DNA of 64,000 nucleotides from a bacterium (GTDB lineage: Bacteria; UBP6; UBA1177; JAKLFG01): assembly GCA_022709425.1 (NCBI GenBank), contig JAKLIW010000007.1, positions 62,001 to 126,000 of the forward strand, given 5' to 3'. Numbering within the stretch: position 1 is the stretch's first letter; each line of letters begins with the position of its first letter. This document shows positions 29,201 to 36,966 of the stretch, one piece after another. Both the position numbers and the translations under genes were made by a program. The notes under the pieces were generated by a model. The model searched no databases. It was not told where the DNA came from and was given only the letters and a program-made list of their open reading frames with translations.

Positions 29201-32180
29201 TCACATTACAGACGGTGCCGGTGCCGGCCGTGTCGCAGACCTTGACACCGATGCGCTTGCAGATGCCGGTCCCGACCTCGCAGGAAGAACCGAGGTCGGT
29301 GAAGGTCTCGTCCACCTCGGTATTACAGTTATCGTCCACGCCGTTGCACAGTTCGGTGTTGCCCGAGCCATCGACGATCTCGGCGTTGCAGACAACACCG
29401 TTGCCATCGCCACTACAGACATTGACGCCGGTGCGATAACAGGCGCCGACACCGACATCGCACGGCGTATTCTTGAGCGGGAACCCGTTGTCTATGCCGT
29501 CCACGCAGTCATCGTCGATGCCGTTACACTTCTCGGCGGTACCGGTCACCACCGGCGCGTTGCACTCGGTACCGGACCCGTCGGCGTTGCAGACATTCAC
29601 GCCGGTGCGATAACAGGCTCCCTGCAACTCATTAGAGCAGGGCGTGTTCTTGAGCGGGAAGCCATTGTCTATGCCGTCCACGCAGTCATCGTCGATGCCG
29701 TTGCACTTTTCGGGAGTACCGGTGACGACCTCGGCGTTGCAGACAACACCGTTGCCATCGGTCGCGCAGACATTCACGCCGGTCCGCAGGCAGGCGCCGA
29801 CCCCGGCTGTACACGGCGTGTTCTTATCGGTGAAGTCCTCGTCGATGTCATCCATGCAGTCGTCATCGATGCCATTGCACTTCTCCTCCGTGCCGGTCAC
29901 TACCGGCGCGTTGCATTCGGTGCCCAGTCCGTTTGCCGCGCAGACCTTGACGCCGGTACGCAGACAGGCGCCGACCCCGACGGAGCAGACGGTCCCTTTA
30001 TCATCGAAGCCTTCGTCGATACCATCTTTGCAGTTGTCGTCGTAGCCGTTGCAAAGCTCCTGCGCGCCCGGCTCCCCCGCTTCGACATTGCATTCGACAT
30101 CGTTCTTGGCGCCGTTGCAGACCAAGATACCGATGTTACGGCACACACCTTCTCCCACGGAGCAGACATCGTTCTTGCAGCCGTTCGGGTTATCGCACAC
30201 GCCGTCATGGCGATTCCACGGATCGTCTATCTCATCGTTGCAGTCCTCGTCGACCCCGTCGCAGGTCTCGGTCGATCCGGTCCCGGCGGTCACGTTGCAT
30301 TCGACATCGTCCTTGTCGGCGTTGCAGACATAGAGCCCGACACGGGCGCAGACGCCGTAACCGGCGAAGCATAACTGGTTCTTGTTCGGGAAAAGTTCAT
30401 CGACCCCATCTTGACAATTGTTATCGAGGTCATCGCACAGTTCCTCTTCAGGCGTCCCCTTATTCGCCGAGCATTCCAGCCCGGTGTGGAGGGCGTCGCA
30501 CACGAGTATCCCGGCGCGGCGACAGATGCCCTCGCCGTCATAGCATACATCGCTCTTGCAGTGGCCGTCGGCCGCGGGACATATGCCGCCGACGCGGGTC
30601 CACGGTTCGTCGGAAAGCCCGTCGCAGTCGTTGTCGGCCTCATCGCACTTTATCTCTTCGCCGCCCGAAACATCGGCCGGGTTCGGCAGATCGGCATGGG
30701 CGTTACAGGCGGTGCCGTTCTCATCGCAGACATAGACACCGGTCACCTCGCAAACGCCGACACCATCGAAACAGACATCGTTCTTGCAATTGACGGTGCA
30801 ACTGTATTCCCGCTCCCACGGTTCGTCTATTTCGCCGTCGCAGTTATTGTCGAGATCGTCGCAGGAAAGTTCGTTCGGCGATTCGGGCGCCGGCATGAAC
30901 GGCGCGTTGCAGTCGACACTCAGTTCGTCTTCGGCGCAGACGGTAAGCCCCGCCGTGACGCAGACACCGGTACCGGTGAAACAGACCTTCTGCAGGGTGC
31001 TGCTGAACGGTTCGTCCTTCTGGCCGTTGCAATCGTTATCGATGCCGTCGCAGAGCGTTTCGACCTCTTCGTAGTCGGCGCTGTGAGGGGTATAGACCGC
31101 CGGACCGCAGGCGAGCCAGCCGGCCGCGCCGCCGCACTGTTTCTTGGCGCCGGAACAGGCTCCTTGCTGGTTATCGCAGTAGGGCGCATCGGCGGTCACT
31201 TCCTCGTCCACACCGCCGACGCAGTTGTCGTCCTTGCCGTTGCATATCTCCAACGCACCGGGATAGATCGCGGCGTTGGTCTCATCGCAATCCTCGAGCG
31301 CGCAATGGGCGCCGAGTCCGGCGTTGTCACCATCGAAATTCATACAGCAGGTGAGATTGTCGGGGTAGCAGGCAAAACCGATGGACAGATTGTTCTGGTC
31401 GAACATCTCGGCGCAGGTGTAGCCGTTCAAACAGTCGGCGTTCGTCGCGCAGGAGGGCAGGCAGGCAGACGTGTTGGAAGCGAAATTCACACAGAGATCA
31501 TCGGCATGGGCGCAGTCCGACTGACCGTTGGGGCAGTCGATGCAGGCCCAACCGGCCGCCGGCAAACACCCTTCGGTCTTGTGGCAGAGTTCCGCCTTGC
31601 CGCACAGGTCATGCAGGGCCGTATGGAGACACTTCCCATTAGCGAACAGATCCTCGGTGCAATCGACACCGTCGTCGCAGTTGGCGTCAATATCGATATC
31701 GAGGTCGGGCTGAACATCGACGATATCTTCGTCGGGCTGAAGATCAGTCGATTGATCGGTCGTTTCGTCGGGCTGTACCGTATCGGTCGTTTCGTCGGGC
31801 TGGGCCGTGTCGATCTCCGCCTCATCGGGCTGAACCGCATCGGGTTCATCGGCCGGCGTATCGGTGGGCAGGGGATCGTCGCCATCGGTCGGCGCAACGG
31901 CATCGTCGTTTTCCTCGTCGACCGGAAGCTCGCCGTCGTCGGGGATCAGTTCGTCGGGCTGGATATCGGTGTCGATCGCGGCTTCCTTTTCGGGAAGGCC
32001 CGGCGTTTCGTTCACGGGAAGATCGTCGCTGGTCTCTTCCACGCACTCGTTATCAACGCAGACAAACCCATCGGGACATTTCTTCGTATCACTGCAGGTG
32101 GGTCCCGTGTTCTTTTTGGAGGAACAGGATGCCGCGATGAGCAAAGAAAGCGCCGCCACGATACAAACCAGACGTTTCAT
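26226..32180 (-). CDS. Giant MopE-motif lipoprotein (18 motifs), first gene of the tandem operon
   Basis: 1984 residues from ATG 32180; a TTG two codons upstream is less likely. The signal MKRLVCIVAALSLLIAASC ends in lipobox IAASC. First Cys module ~30-42; Asp/Glu-rich linker ~53-163 with LPEKEAAIDTD and repeated QPDE units; Cys-rich head ~163-303; 18 MopE-type motifs ~313-1380, about 60 residues and six Cys per unit. The repeats are followed by a beta-helix-like module ~1457-1620 and a GGX-rich end ~1620-1983. It is the sister of 15272-18862 through the beta-helix module. It directly follows the promoter at 32234-32261. No enzyme motif is visible; a metal-rich surface or adhesive structural protein is the most economical reading. 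Confidence 0.87.
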   Translation of the reverse strand: MKRLVCIVAALSLLIAASCSSKKNTGPTCSDTKKCPDGFVCVDNECVEETSDDLPVNETPGLPEKEAAIDTDIQPDELIPDDGELPVDEENDDAVAPTDGDDPLPTDTPADEPDAVQPDEAEIDTAQPDETTDTVQPDETTDQSTDLQPDEDIVDVQPDLDIDIDANCDDGVDCTEDLFANGKCLHTALHDLCGKAELCHKTEGCLPAAGWACIDCPNGQSDCAHADDLCVNFASNTSACLPSCATNADCLNGYTCAEMFDQNNLSIGFACYPDNLTCCMNFDGDNAGLGAHCALEDCDETNAAIYPGALEICNGKDDNCVGGVDEEVTADAPYCDNQQGACSGAKKQCGGAAGWLACGPAVYTPHSADYEEVETLCDGIDNDCNGQKDEPFSSTLQKVCFTGTGVCVTAGLTVCAEDELSVDCNAPFMPAPESPNELSCDDLDNNCDGEIDEPWEREYSCTVNCKNDVCFDGVGVCEVTGVYVCDENGTACNAHADLPNPADVSGGEEIKCDEADNDCDGLSDEPWTRVGGICPAADGHCKSDVCYDGEGICRRAGILVCDALHTGLECSANKGTPEEELCDDLDNNCQDGVDELFPNKNQLCFAGYGVCARVGLYVCNADKDDVECNVTAGTGSTETCDGVDEDCNDEIDDPWNRHDGVCDNPNGCKNDVCSVGEGVCRNIGILVCNGAKNDVECNVEAGEPGAQELCNGYDDNCKDGIDEGFDDKGTVCSVGVGACLRTGVKVCAANGLGTECNAPVVTGTEEKCNGIDDDCMDDIDEDFTDKNTPCTAGVGACLRTGVNVCATDGNGVVCNAEVVTGTPEKCNGIDDDCVDGIDNGFPLKNTPCSNELQGACYRTGVNVCNADGSGTECNAPVVTGTAEKCNGIDDDCVDGIDNGFPLKNTPCDVGVGACYRTGVNVCSGDGNGVVCNAEIVDGSGNTELCNGVDDNCNTEVDETFTDLGSSCEVGTGICKRIGVKVCDTAGTGTVCNVTPGPAAVEKCNGLDDDCLGDIDEDFPTKGTVCYAGEGICQSAGIRVCNDDGDGVVCNAVPGTPTAEVCDGLDNNCVNGVDELWPDKNTVCSNGQQGVCERTGVYVCKSDKSGIACNAPIIDYSGFTELCNGLDDDCDGVIDDGFPLKNTPCTAGYGACQQAGTYICNGTTTVCSVTGGTATAEICDGIDNDCNNKIDDAWERSAGCTVDCKNDSCTIGTGACQRSGAFVCNAGHTAVVCNAAVVAGTPEQCNGIDDDCMGDVDEAAELTAPNCLDQDGVCAGTKKACGGVNGWLDCGQTQYAANTNGTYESSGETLCDGKDNDCDGSVDEALSSYGPACDNPVGAATPLRGVCVGARKSCASGSWAACGVAEFGASYQATEDQCDYLDNDCDGTVDEGFISDGKYYLDTACGNCQTNCTTIYANPNAHGVCDAIGVPECRMICTNPTVYFDLNNVPDDGCEFMLDPDAIYVSSGDTTAFDTAGCGLGPSATGGGRYPCKSIGYGLARAAALGRSKLFVADGTYEETVELKDDKKKSLYGGYRPDNWGRNEDNDHHPLSTMTIIRGNDTMHEPHKMTIYASGITTATVVEGFVIYGQSATGASGNSYAIYVTGSNNQFAIQYNIIYGATGGPGANAGQADAGLPGGAGGGRADNPAAYDAVQTNHSSGNSECNNDRSKGNVAYQNGGISSCGSAGGHGGGNVCSPAPSRNTQNSGEPGSNGSTTGGTAGSGGEEGYDGQIESVSYPDPYVDFDCVIPTSHMDGYNGTNGGNGGNGTGGSGCTAGTSGTVSNGHWGGASGSVGSAGTAGGGGGGGGAGGGGNIINGSYDDVLGGRGGGGGAGGCGGAGGVGGSAGGGSFVIFITASVTTAPSINYNTIYGGTGGRGGSGGIGGAGGEGGVGGNGGYAGVAVPLNCGNAGGTGGNGGNGGAGGGGGGGCGGAAIGIAYQTGIVPSMTGNNIVAGSGGAGGAGGSSMGSQGGDGSTGVHTPTATY

Positions 32181-32202
32181 GATCAACCCCGTATCTTAGG
32201 AC

Positions 32203-32220
32203 TTCAAATTCTGTTTTGAA
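32203..32220. promoter_or_regulatory. Palindrome in the 5' UTR of the lipoprotein operon
   Basis: TTCAAA-N6-TTTGAA lies between the predicted transcript start (about 32227) and the ATG at 32180. It could be an operator or a small RNA hairpin; no factor is known for it. Confidence 0.3.
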
Positions 32221-32233
32221 CAGGTACCGGGCG

Positions 32234-32261
32234 ATTATACCCGCATGCGAGGGAAAAGCAA
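32234..32261 (-). promoter_or_regulatory. Promoter of the 24-kb tandem lipoprotein operon
   Basis: On the minus strand TTGCTT (32256-32261), 16-bp spacer, perfect TATAAT (32234-32239). Predicted start near 32227, giving a 47-nt leader. No comparable promoter is seen in the 10-33-bp gaps between the five genes, so all five are probably one transcript. Confidence 0.65.
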
Positions 32262-32270
32262 CCAGAAATA

Positions 32271-32792
32271 TCAGTCGATACAGTCGCAGTCAACCCCGTT
32301 TTCCCGGGAGTCTTCGACGTATGATCCAACAAGCCATTTCGAATAGTTACGTGATTCTCCGGTCGGGAATTCGGCGGTCGGCGGGTATTTGATGTATCCG
32401 CAGCGGGTGCTGAGGGTAAGAGAATACTGTTCGGAACTGTTGCCGAAGGTGATCATCGCATCGTGGCCGCATTCCTGTTTCGGTCCCTCCGAAACGATCG
32501 ACATCCCGATCCGCGTCGTGAGGTAACCAAGCCCTTCTCTCATTTCAAGACAACGACATTGTTTCGACGGATCGTTCGGATCTTTGAGGACGATGAGGGT
32601 GGCCGAATCGTACTTGGCCATGTCGCTTTTGAACGAGAACCCGGCGACAAGCATACGTACCGCGACGGCGGCCAGCACGACCGCGACGGCAACGGCGAGG
32701 ATGACGAGCCCCTTTTTGATCTTCTTCCCGGCGCCGAACTGTTCGAGGTCGAGATCCTGTTCGACATTCTTCTTCGTTTCTTCCGACATCAT
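32271..32792 (-). CDS. Single-pass membrane protein of unknown function, Cys-containing C terminus
   Basis: 173 residues from ATG 32792 behind AGGAG. An acidic cytoplasmic N terminus (SEETKKNVEQDLDLEQ) and a KK motif precede one hydrophobic helix at about residues 30-50. The rest is an exported domain with several Cys, including CRCLE near residue 80 and a terminal DCDCID. I do not recognise the family. The upstream ampG gene stops 8 bp before this start, so they share an operon. The stop lies just before the promoter of the giant lipoprotein operon. The frame is open far upstream inside ampG, but that part is a shadow. Confidence 0.75.
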   Translation of the reverse strand: MMSEETKKNVEQDLDLEQFGAGKKIKKGLVILAVAVAVVLAAVAVRMLVAGFSFKSDMAKYDSATLIVLKDPNDPSKQCRCLEMREGLGYLTTRIGMSIVSEGPKQECGHDAMITFGNSSEQYSLTLSTRCGYIKYPPTAEFPTGESRNYSKWLVGSYVEDSRENGVDCDCID

Positions 32793-32800
32793 TGTATCTC

Positions 32801-34042
32801 CTAGGATTTCTGTTCTTCGACCGCGGCGATCCCCTGCCACCGGTCGAAGCGGGTGAGCAGGAGTAGACCCGGTATCGCGATGAGGGTCGAGATGACGAAG
32901 TACATCTCCCACCCGGTCTGCTTGGCTATCCAGCCGGTCGGCGTCCCGACGAGCACCCGGGTGAGCGCCATGAAACTGGTGAGGAGCGCGTACTGCGTCG
33001 CGGTGTAGCGTTTGTCGCAGATGCTCATGATGAAGGCCGAAAAGGCGGCCGTCCCGAGTCCCGAACAGACATTCTCGACGGTAATGGCGGTCACCATCAT
33101 CGGATAGTTGTGGCCGAGTCGCGCAAGCAGGATGAATGACAGCCCCGAGAGCGCCTGCGTGAAGCCGAACACCCACAGCGACCGCTTGATGCCCCAGCGC
33201 GTCATGAGCGCGCCGCCGGCGAGCGTGCCGAGTATCGTCGCGACCAGCCCGAACGCCTTGGTCACCGCGCCGATGTCGGTCTTGGTGAAACCGAGTTCGA
33301 GCATGAAGGGAGTGGTCATGGCGAGCGCCATCGCGACATCTATCTTGTAAAGGAGGATGAAGCCGAGCATCTCGAACGCGCCCCGGCGGCGGAAGTATTC
33401 GACGAACGGCAGGAACACCGCCTCGCGTAGCGTCCGCGGCGGCTTCGCGGCAATGTCGGGTTCGGGAGCGAAGATCACCGCGACGATGCCGATGAGCATC
33501 GTGGCGGCCATGATGAGATAGACCGCCGTCCACGGCAGGTGGTCGGAAAGTATCAGCGCCACGGCCCCCGATATCACCATCGCGATGCGGTAGCCCATGA
33601 TGTAGAGCCCCGCGCCGGCGCCGAGTTCGTCGACCCTGAGTATCTCGGTTCGGTAGGCATCCACCGCGATATCCTGACTGGCGCTGAAGAAGGCGACACA
33701 GAAGGCGAGCGCCGCCATCATGAGCGGCGTCGCGACCGGGTCGGTGAAGGCCATGGCCGCAATGCCGAATACCAGCAGGACCTGCGCGATGAGCATCCAC
33801 GACCGGCGGCGGCCGAGGAACGGGAAGGTGTAGCGGTCCATGAGCGGCGACCAGAGGAACTTGAGCGCGTAGGGCAGACCGACGAGCGAAAAGATGCCGA
33901 TGACCGTCAGGTCCACGCCGACCGAGGCCATCCACGCCTGCAGGGTGCCGCCGGTGAGGCCGAGCGGGATGCCCGCCGAGAAGCCGGTGAGGAGGACCAC
34001 CGCCATCCGCCAGCTCGCGAACACCATGAGTATCTTGCGCAC
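32801..34042 (-). CDS. ampG: AmpG-family muropeptide permease (MFS)
   Basis: About 413 residues with twelve membrane helices. It closely follows E. coli AmpG: GIPLGLTGGTLQAWM, FSLVGLPYALKFLWSPLMDR, FLGRRRSW, AFFSASQDIAVDAYRTE, GYRIAMVISG and CSGLGTAAFSAFIMSICDKR. AmpG imports anhydro-muropeptides across the inner membrane, providing substrate for NagZ (2305-3291). The start is chosen as GTG 34042 (GAGG 8 nt upstream). An ATG at 34135 would add 31 residues, but those bases contain the cutA promoter on the other strand and leave no room for an ampG promoter. Confidence 0.9.
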   Translation of the reverse strand: MRKILMVFASWRMAVVLLTGFSAGIPLGLTGGTLQAWMASVGVDLTVIGIFSLVGLPYALKFLWSPLMDRYTFPFLGRRRSWMLIAQVLLVFGIAAMAFTDPVATPLMMAALAFCVAFFSASQDIAVDAYRTEILRVDELGAGAGLYIMGYRIAMVISGAVALILSDHLPWTAVYLIMAATMLIGIVAVIFAPEPDIAAKPPRTLREAVFLPFVEYFRRRGAFEMLGFILLYKIDVAMALAMTTPFMLELGFTKTDIGAVTKAFGLVATILGTLAGGALMTRWGIKRSLWVFGFTQALSGLSFILLARLGHNYPMMVTAITVENVCSGLGTAAFSAFIMSICDKRYTATQYALLTSFMALTRVLVGTPTGWIAKQTGWEMYFVISTLIAIPGLLLLTRFDRWQGIAAVEEQKS

Positions 34043-34093
34043 CCGGGACACCTCGCTACAGATCGCCGCGACTATCGCAGGAACCGCGACGAT

Positions 34094-34122
34094 TTGCAAG
34101 AAAAGAGAGAACAGGCTATACT
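34094..34122 (+). promoter_or_regulatory. Promoter of cutA
   Basis: TTGCAA (34094-34099), 17-bp spacer, TATACT (34117-34122); predicted start near 34129, 22 nt before the cutA ATG. Its position argues against the longer ampG reading frame being translated. Confidence 0.6.
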
Positions 34123-34150
34123 TGCGCCGGATCATGAACGGGAGGGACCC

Positions 34151-34471
34151 ATGCACACCGGACACATCGTCGTGATGACCACCTTCGAGAAGCGCGAGAA
34201 TGCCGACCGCGTCGCGCAGACGCTCGTCGAGCGGCGGCTCGCCGCCTGCGTCCAGATACTGGGACCGATGACGAGCGTTTACCGCTGGCAGGGAAAGATC
34301 GAGACGGCGGGCGAACTGCTCTGCCTCATCAAAACGCGCCGCGCCCTCTTCCCGCAGGTGGAGAAAACGATCGCCGAACTGCATCCCTACGCGGTGCCGG
34401 AACTGATCGCCGTGCCGGTCGAAATGGGGGGCGCTTCCTACCTGAAATGGGTCGATGAGCAGACCTCCTAA
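34151..34471 (+). CDS. cutA: CutA1-like divalent-cation tolerance protein
   Basis: 106 residues, the normal CutA length. Conserved segments are VVMTTFEKRENADRVAQTLV, LAACVQI (family motif LAACVN), YRWQGKIE (family SxYxWxGK), LLCLIKT and the C-terminal YLKWVDEQT. CutA forms ferredoxin-like trimers related to PII; a link to copper tolerance is known from E. coli, though the molecular role is unsettled. It has GGGAGG upstream and its own promoter. It lies close to the MopE-repeat operon, but no functional connection is shown. Confidence 0.95.
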   Translation: MHTGHIVVMTTFEKRENADRVAQTLVERRLAACVQILGPMTSVYRWQGKIETAGELLCLIKTRRALFPQVEKTIAELHPYAVPELIAVPVEMGGASYLKWVDEQTS

Positions 34472-34478
34472 ATTCTTA

Positions 34479-34508
34479 TTGATAATTTATTCCATTTGGC
34501 CATACTAT
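34479..34508 (+). promoter_or_regulatory. Putative promoter of the Kazal lipoprotein gene
   Basis: TTGATA (34479-34484), 18-bp spacer, TACTAT (34503-34508); predicted start near 34515, 26 nt before the ATG. Confidence 0.4.
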
Positions 34509-34540
34509 ACGGCAGACAGTAACGGTTCACGGAGATACTC

Positions 34541-36085
34541 ATGAAAACACGCGCCATGATGACGACCTTATTCATCGCCGCTTTTTTCTTTACCGCTTGC
34601 GAGAACAGCATACGCTCGAAGATCGTCGACAGCGACAAGCCGGCCAACGACAGCGACGCCGCCGATGACAGCAGCGCACTCGACGACACGCCGCTCATCG
34701 ACGATAGCGACGAGGCGGCGCCCGACACCGTGGAAGATATTGATACCGCCCGCCCCGACGGCGATACGATCGATTCGGTCTGCGTCGAACACTGGGACTG
34801 CAGTGAAGGAATGTTCTGCAAACGGCCGATCGACGCCTGCGACGAACCGGGGGTTTGCGCCATACTGCCGCCTGCCTGCGACGAGAGCTGGGCGCCGGTC
34901 TGCGGCTGTGACGGGATGACCTACAGTAACGAATGCACCGCGAACGCCGGTAGCCACAATGTCGCCTACGCCGGCGAATGTCAGGCGGGTAAGATATGCG
35001 TCGACACCACCGACTGCGATCCGGGGAGTTACTGCCTGACCCCGACCGGCATGTGCGGCGGCGAAGGGACCTGCACCCCCTATCCCGACGCCGAATGCGC
35101 CGACACGGCCGACATCGTCTGCGGTTGCGACGGATCGGCCTACACCAATTATTGTTTCGCGCAGGAGAAAGGGGTAAGTATCGCCCACTGGGGTCCCTGC
35201 GGAACGATGGTCTCCTGCACCGCCAACAAGCAGTGCACCGAAACCGAATACTGCGCCAAAGATATTGGCGATTGCGATGAGACCACCAAAGGCCGTTGCG
35301 ATCTGCGACCGATCGGATGCGAAGAAATATCGGCCCTCATCTTGGTATGCGGCTGTAACGGGATCACCTACGATCATCCCTGTTTCGCCTACAACGGCGG
35401 GACGAACATCTCTCATGAAGGAGCCTGTGAGGGGGAGAACATCTGTCTCAACAACGACGACTGCGAACCGACCGAGTTCTGCAAAAAGGTCTTGGGGCTC
35501 TGCGATACCGGTAGCGGCGTCTGCGAACCGAGGCCCGAGACCTGCCCGCTGGCAGCGCCTATCACCGAACCGGTCTGCGGCTGCGACGGTCTGGACTACT
35601 CCGACGAATGCAACGCCAACACTGCGGGAATGAACATCGCCTCCACCGGTTCCTGCGCCGATGCGATACCCAAATCATCGCTCACCTACAGTTACCGCGC
35701 CGACGGGACGCCTCAGGTGACCGCCCATATCCTAGTCGCGCGGTCGGCCGAGGAGACCCTTGAGTACAATGAAGCGACCGTCGTTGAAAAGGTGAGCACC
35801 GGCATTTCCAACATTTTCCTACGGGTCACCTACGGCTATACCACTCCGGCGCCGGGGCAGGAGAACATCATCGTACAGCTCGCTCTGCCGCGCACATCGG
35901 AGGTACCGTATGCCGTACAGATCGACGGGGGCGAAAGCTATGTCCGCTGGCTTGATGCGATGGGTAACACCAAAATCGAATTCATCGGCACGGTGAGTAT
36001 CACCTTGTATGAAACCGGCGATTTTCCCAATTATACCATTACGGCGCTCGACTTCTTCGGTGAAGGACTCGTTCCGAAACCGTAA
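34541..36085 (+). CDS. Lipoprotein with four Kazal-type protease-inhibitor domains
   Basis: 514 residues. Signal MKTRAMMTTLFIAAFFFTAC with lipobox FTAC; Asp/Ser-rich linker ~30-78; then four Cys-rich repeats. Each ends in the Kazal core VCGCDGMTYSNEC (variants VCGCDGSAYTNYC, VCGCNGITYDHPC and VCGCDGLDYSDEC) near residues 125, 190, 270 and 350. Each is preceded by a small E-x-C-x3-D-C type Cys pattern. Kazal domains are canonical inhibitors of serine proteases; here they would be exposed at the envelope. The C-terminal ~130 residues have no Cys and look beta-rich (SSLTYSYRADGTPQVTAHIL), unrecognised. A GGAG site precedes the ATG. Stop is 2 bp from convergent dapA. Confidence 0.88.
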   Translation: MKTRAMMTTLFIAAFFFTACENSIRSKIVDSDKPANDSDAADDSSALDDTPLIDDSDEAAPDTVEDIDTARPDGDTIDSVCVEHWDCSEGMFCKRPIDACDEPGVCAILPPACDESWAPVCGCDGMTYSNECTANAGSHNVAYAGECQAGKICVDTTDCDPGSYCLTPTGMCGGEGTCTPYPDAECADTADIVCGCDGSAYTNYCFAQEKGVSIAHWGPCGTMVSCTANKQCTETEYCAKDIGDCDETTKGRCDLRPIGCEEISALILVCGCNGITYDHPCFAYNGGTNISHEGACEGENICLNNDDCEPTEFCKKVLGLCDTGSGVCEPRPETCPLAAPITEPVCGCDGLDYSDECNANTAGMNIASTGSCADAIPKSSLTYSYRADGTPQVTAHILVARSAEETLEYNEATVVEKVSTGISNIFLRVTYGYTTPAPGQENIIVQLALPRTSEVPYAVQIDGGESYVRWLDAMGNTKIEFIGTVSITLYETGDFPNYTITALDFFGEGLVPKP

Positions 36086-36087
36086 GT

Positions 36088-36957
36088 CTAGATTAGCCGA
36101 TACCCTTTGAGTACTTCGATAAGTTTTGCGCGGTTCTGCGGCTCCATAGTCGCGAGCGGGGCCCGCAGGATCTCTTCGCAATAGCCCATGAGGTGGAGCG
36201 CCGTCTTGGCCGGGATGGGGTTCGATTCCATGAACAAGGCGCGGTTGAGGGCGTTGTAGCGCACCTGCAGGGCGGCCGCCTTTTTGACATCGCCCATAAG
36301 CGCCGCCGCGGTCAGTTGCACCGTTTCAGCCGGCACGATGTTCGATAGGACCGATATGACCCCGACGCCGCCGAGCGCGACGAAGGGCGCTATGGTGAAA
36401 TCGTCGCCCGAAAGCATCGCGAAACGGCCGGGACCGACCTGTTCGAGATAGTCGGCCAGCTGCGCCATGTTGCCGCTCGCCTCCTTGACCGCCGTTATCT
36501 GCGGGATGGCGGCGAGTTCCCTCAGCCATGCCGCCGGCAGGTTGAGACCGGTCCGGCCCGGCACATTGTAGAGGACGATCTGTGCGCCGGTCGCGGCTAT
36601 CGCGCCGTAGTGCGCCATAAGTCCGCGGCAGGTCGGTTTATTGTAGTACGGGGTGACGACGAGCACCTGCGTATAGCCGAGTTCCCGCGCCATCCGGGTC
36701 AGTTCGACCGACTCGGCGGTGTTGTTGGTGCCGGTCCCGGCGATGAGGTCGAGCCCCGCCGCCTCTTTTTTAACGAAAGCATACAGCTCTTTTTTTTCTT
36801 CGAACGAAAGTGTCGCCGCCTCGCCGGTGGTCCCGCCGGCGACGAGCCCCGCCACGCCGCCCTTCCGCTGGAACTCGATGAGCCGCGCGAGCGCCGGGTA
36901 ATCGATCGCGCCGCTTGTGGTGAACGGCGTCACTATCGCCGTGTATACTCCTTTCAT
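36088..36957 (-). CDS. dapA: 4-hydroxy-tetrahydrodipicolinate synthase
   Basis: 289 residues, typical for DapA. Active-site elements are all present: GGTTGEAATL (Thr-Thr pair), YNVPGRTG (Tyr of the triad and the carboxylate-binding Arg) and VKEASGNM (Schiff-base Lys). It condenses pyruvate with aspartate semialdehyde, the first committed step to diaminopimelate for peptidoglycan and to lysine. It is third in gmk-rel-dapA, 9 bp after the rel stop, with a GGAGGGA ribosome site. The pairing with a (p)ppGpp enzyme may tie wall precursor supply to starvation signalling; this is inference. Confidence 0.96.
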   Translation of the reverse strand: MKGVYTAIVTPFTTSGAIDYPALARLIEFQRKGGVAGLVAGGTTGEAATLSFEEKKELYAFVKKEAAGLDLIAGTGTNNTAESVELTRMARELGYTQVLVVTPYYNKPTCRGLMAHYGAIAATGAQIVLYNVPGRTGLNLPAAWLRELAAIPQITAVKEASGNMAQLADYLEQVGPGRFAMLSGDDFTIAPFVALGGVGVISVLSNIVPAETVQLTAAALMGDVKKAAALQVRYNALNRALFMESNPIPAKTALHLMGYCEEILRAPLATMEPQNRAKLIEVLKGYRLI

Positions 36958-36966
36958 TCCCTCCTC

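Noticed and set aside
27114..30374. A 1086-residue open frame on the plus strand opposite the giant lipoprotein genes (similarly 8519-11494, 22607-24310, 30411-32219)
   Set aside because: These are antisense shadows of Asp/Cys/Gly-rich repeats: they lack ribosome sites at plausible starts, have no recognisable domain, and mirror the period of the real repeats.
32271..33935. A 554-residue frame covering part of ampG
   Set aside because: Only the last ~173 residues (from ATG 32792) have a coherent protein and a ribosome site; the upstream part is a frame shadow of ampG.
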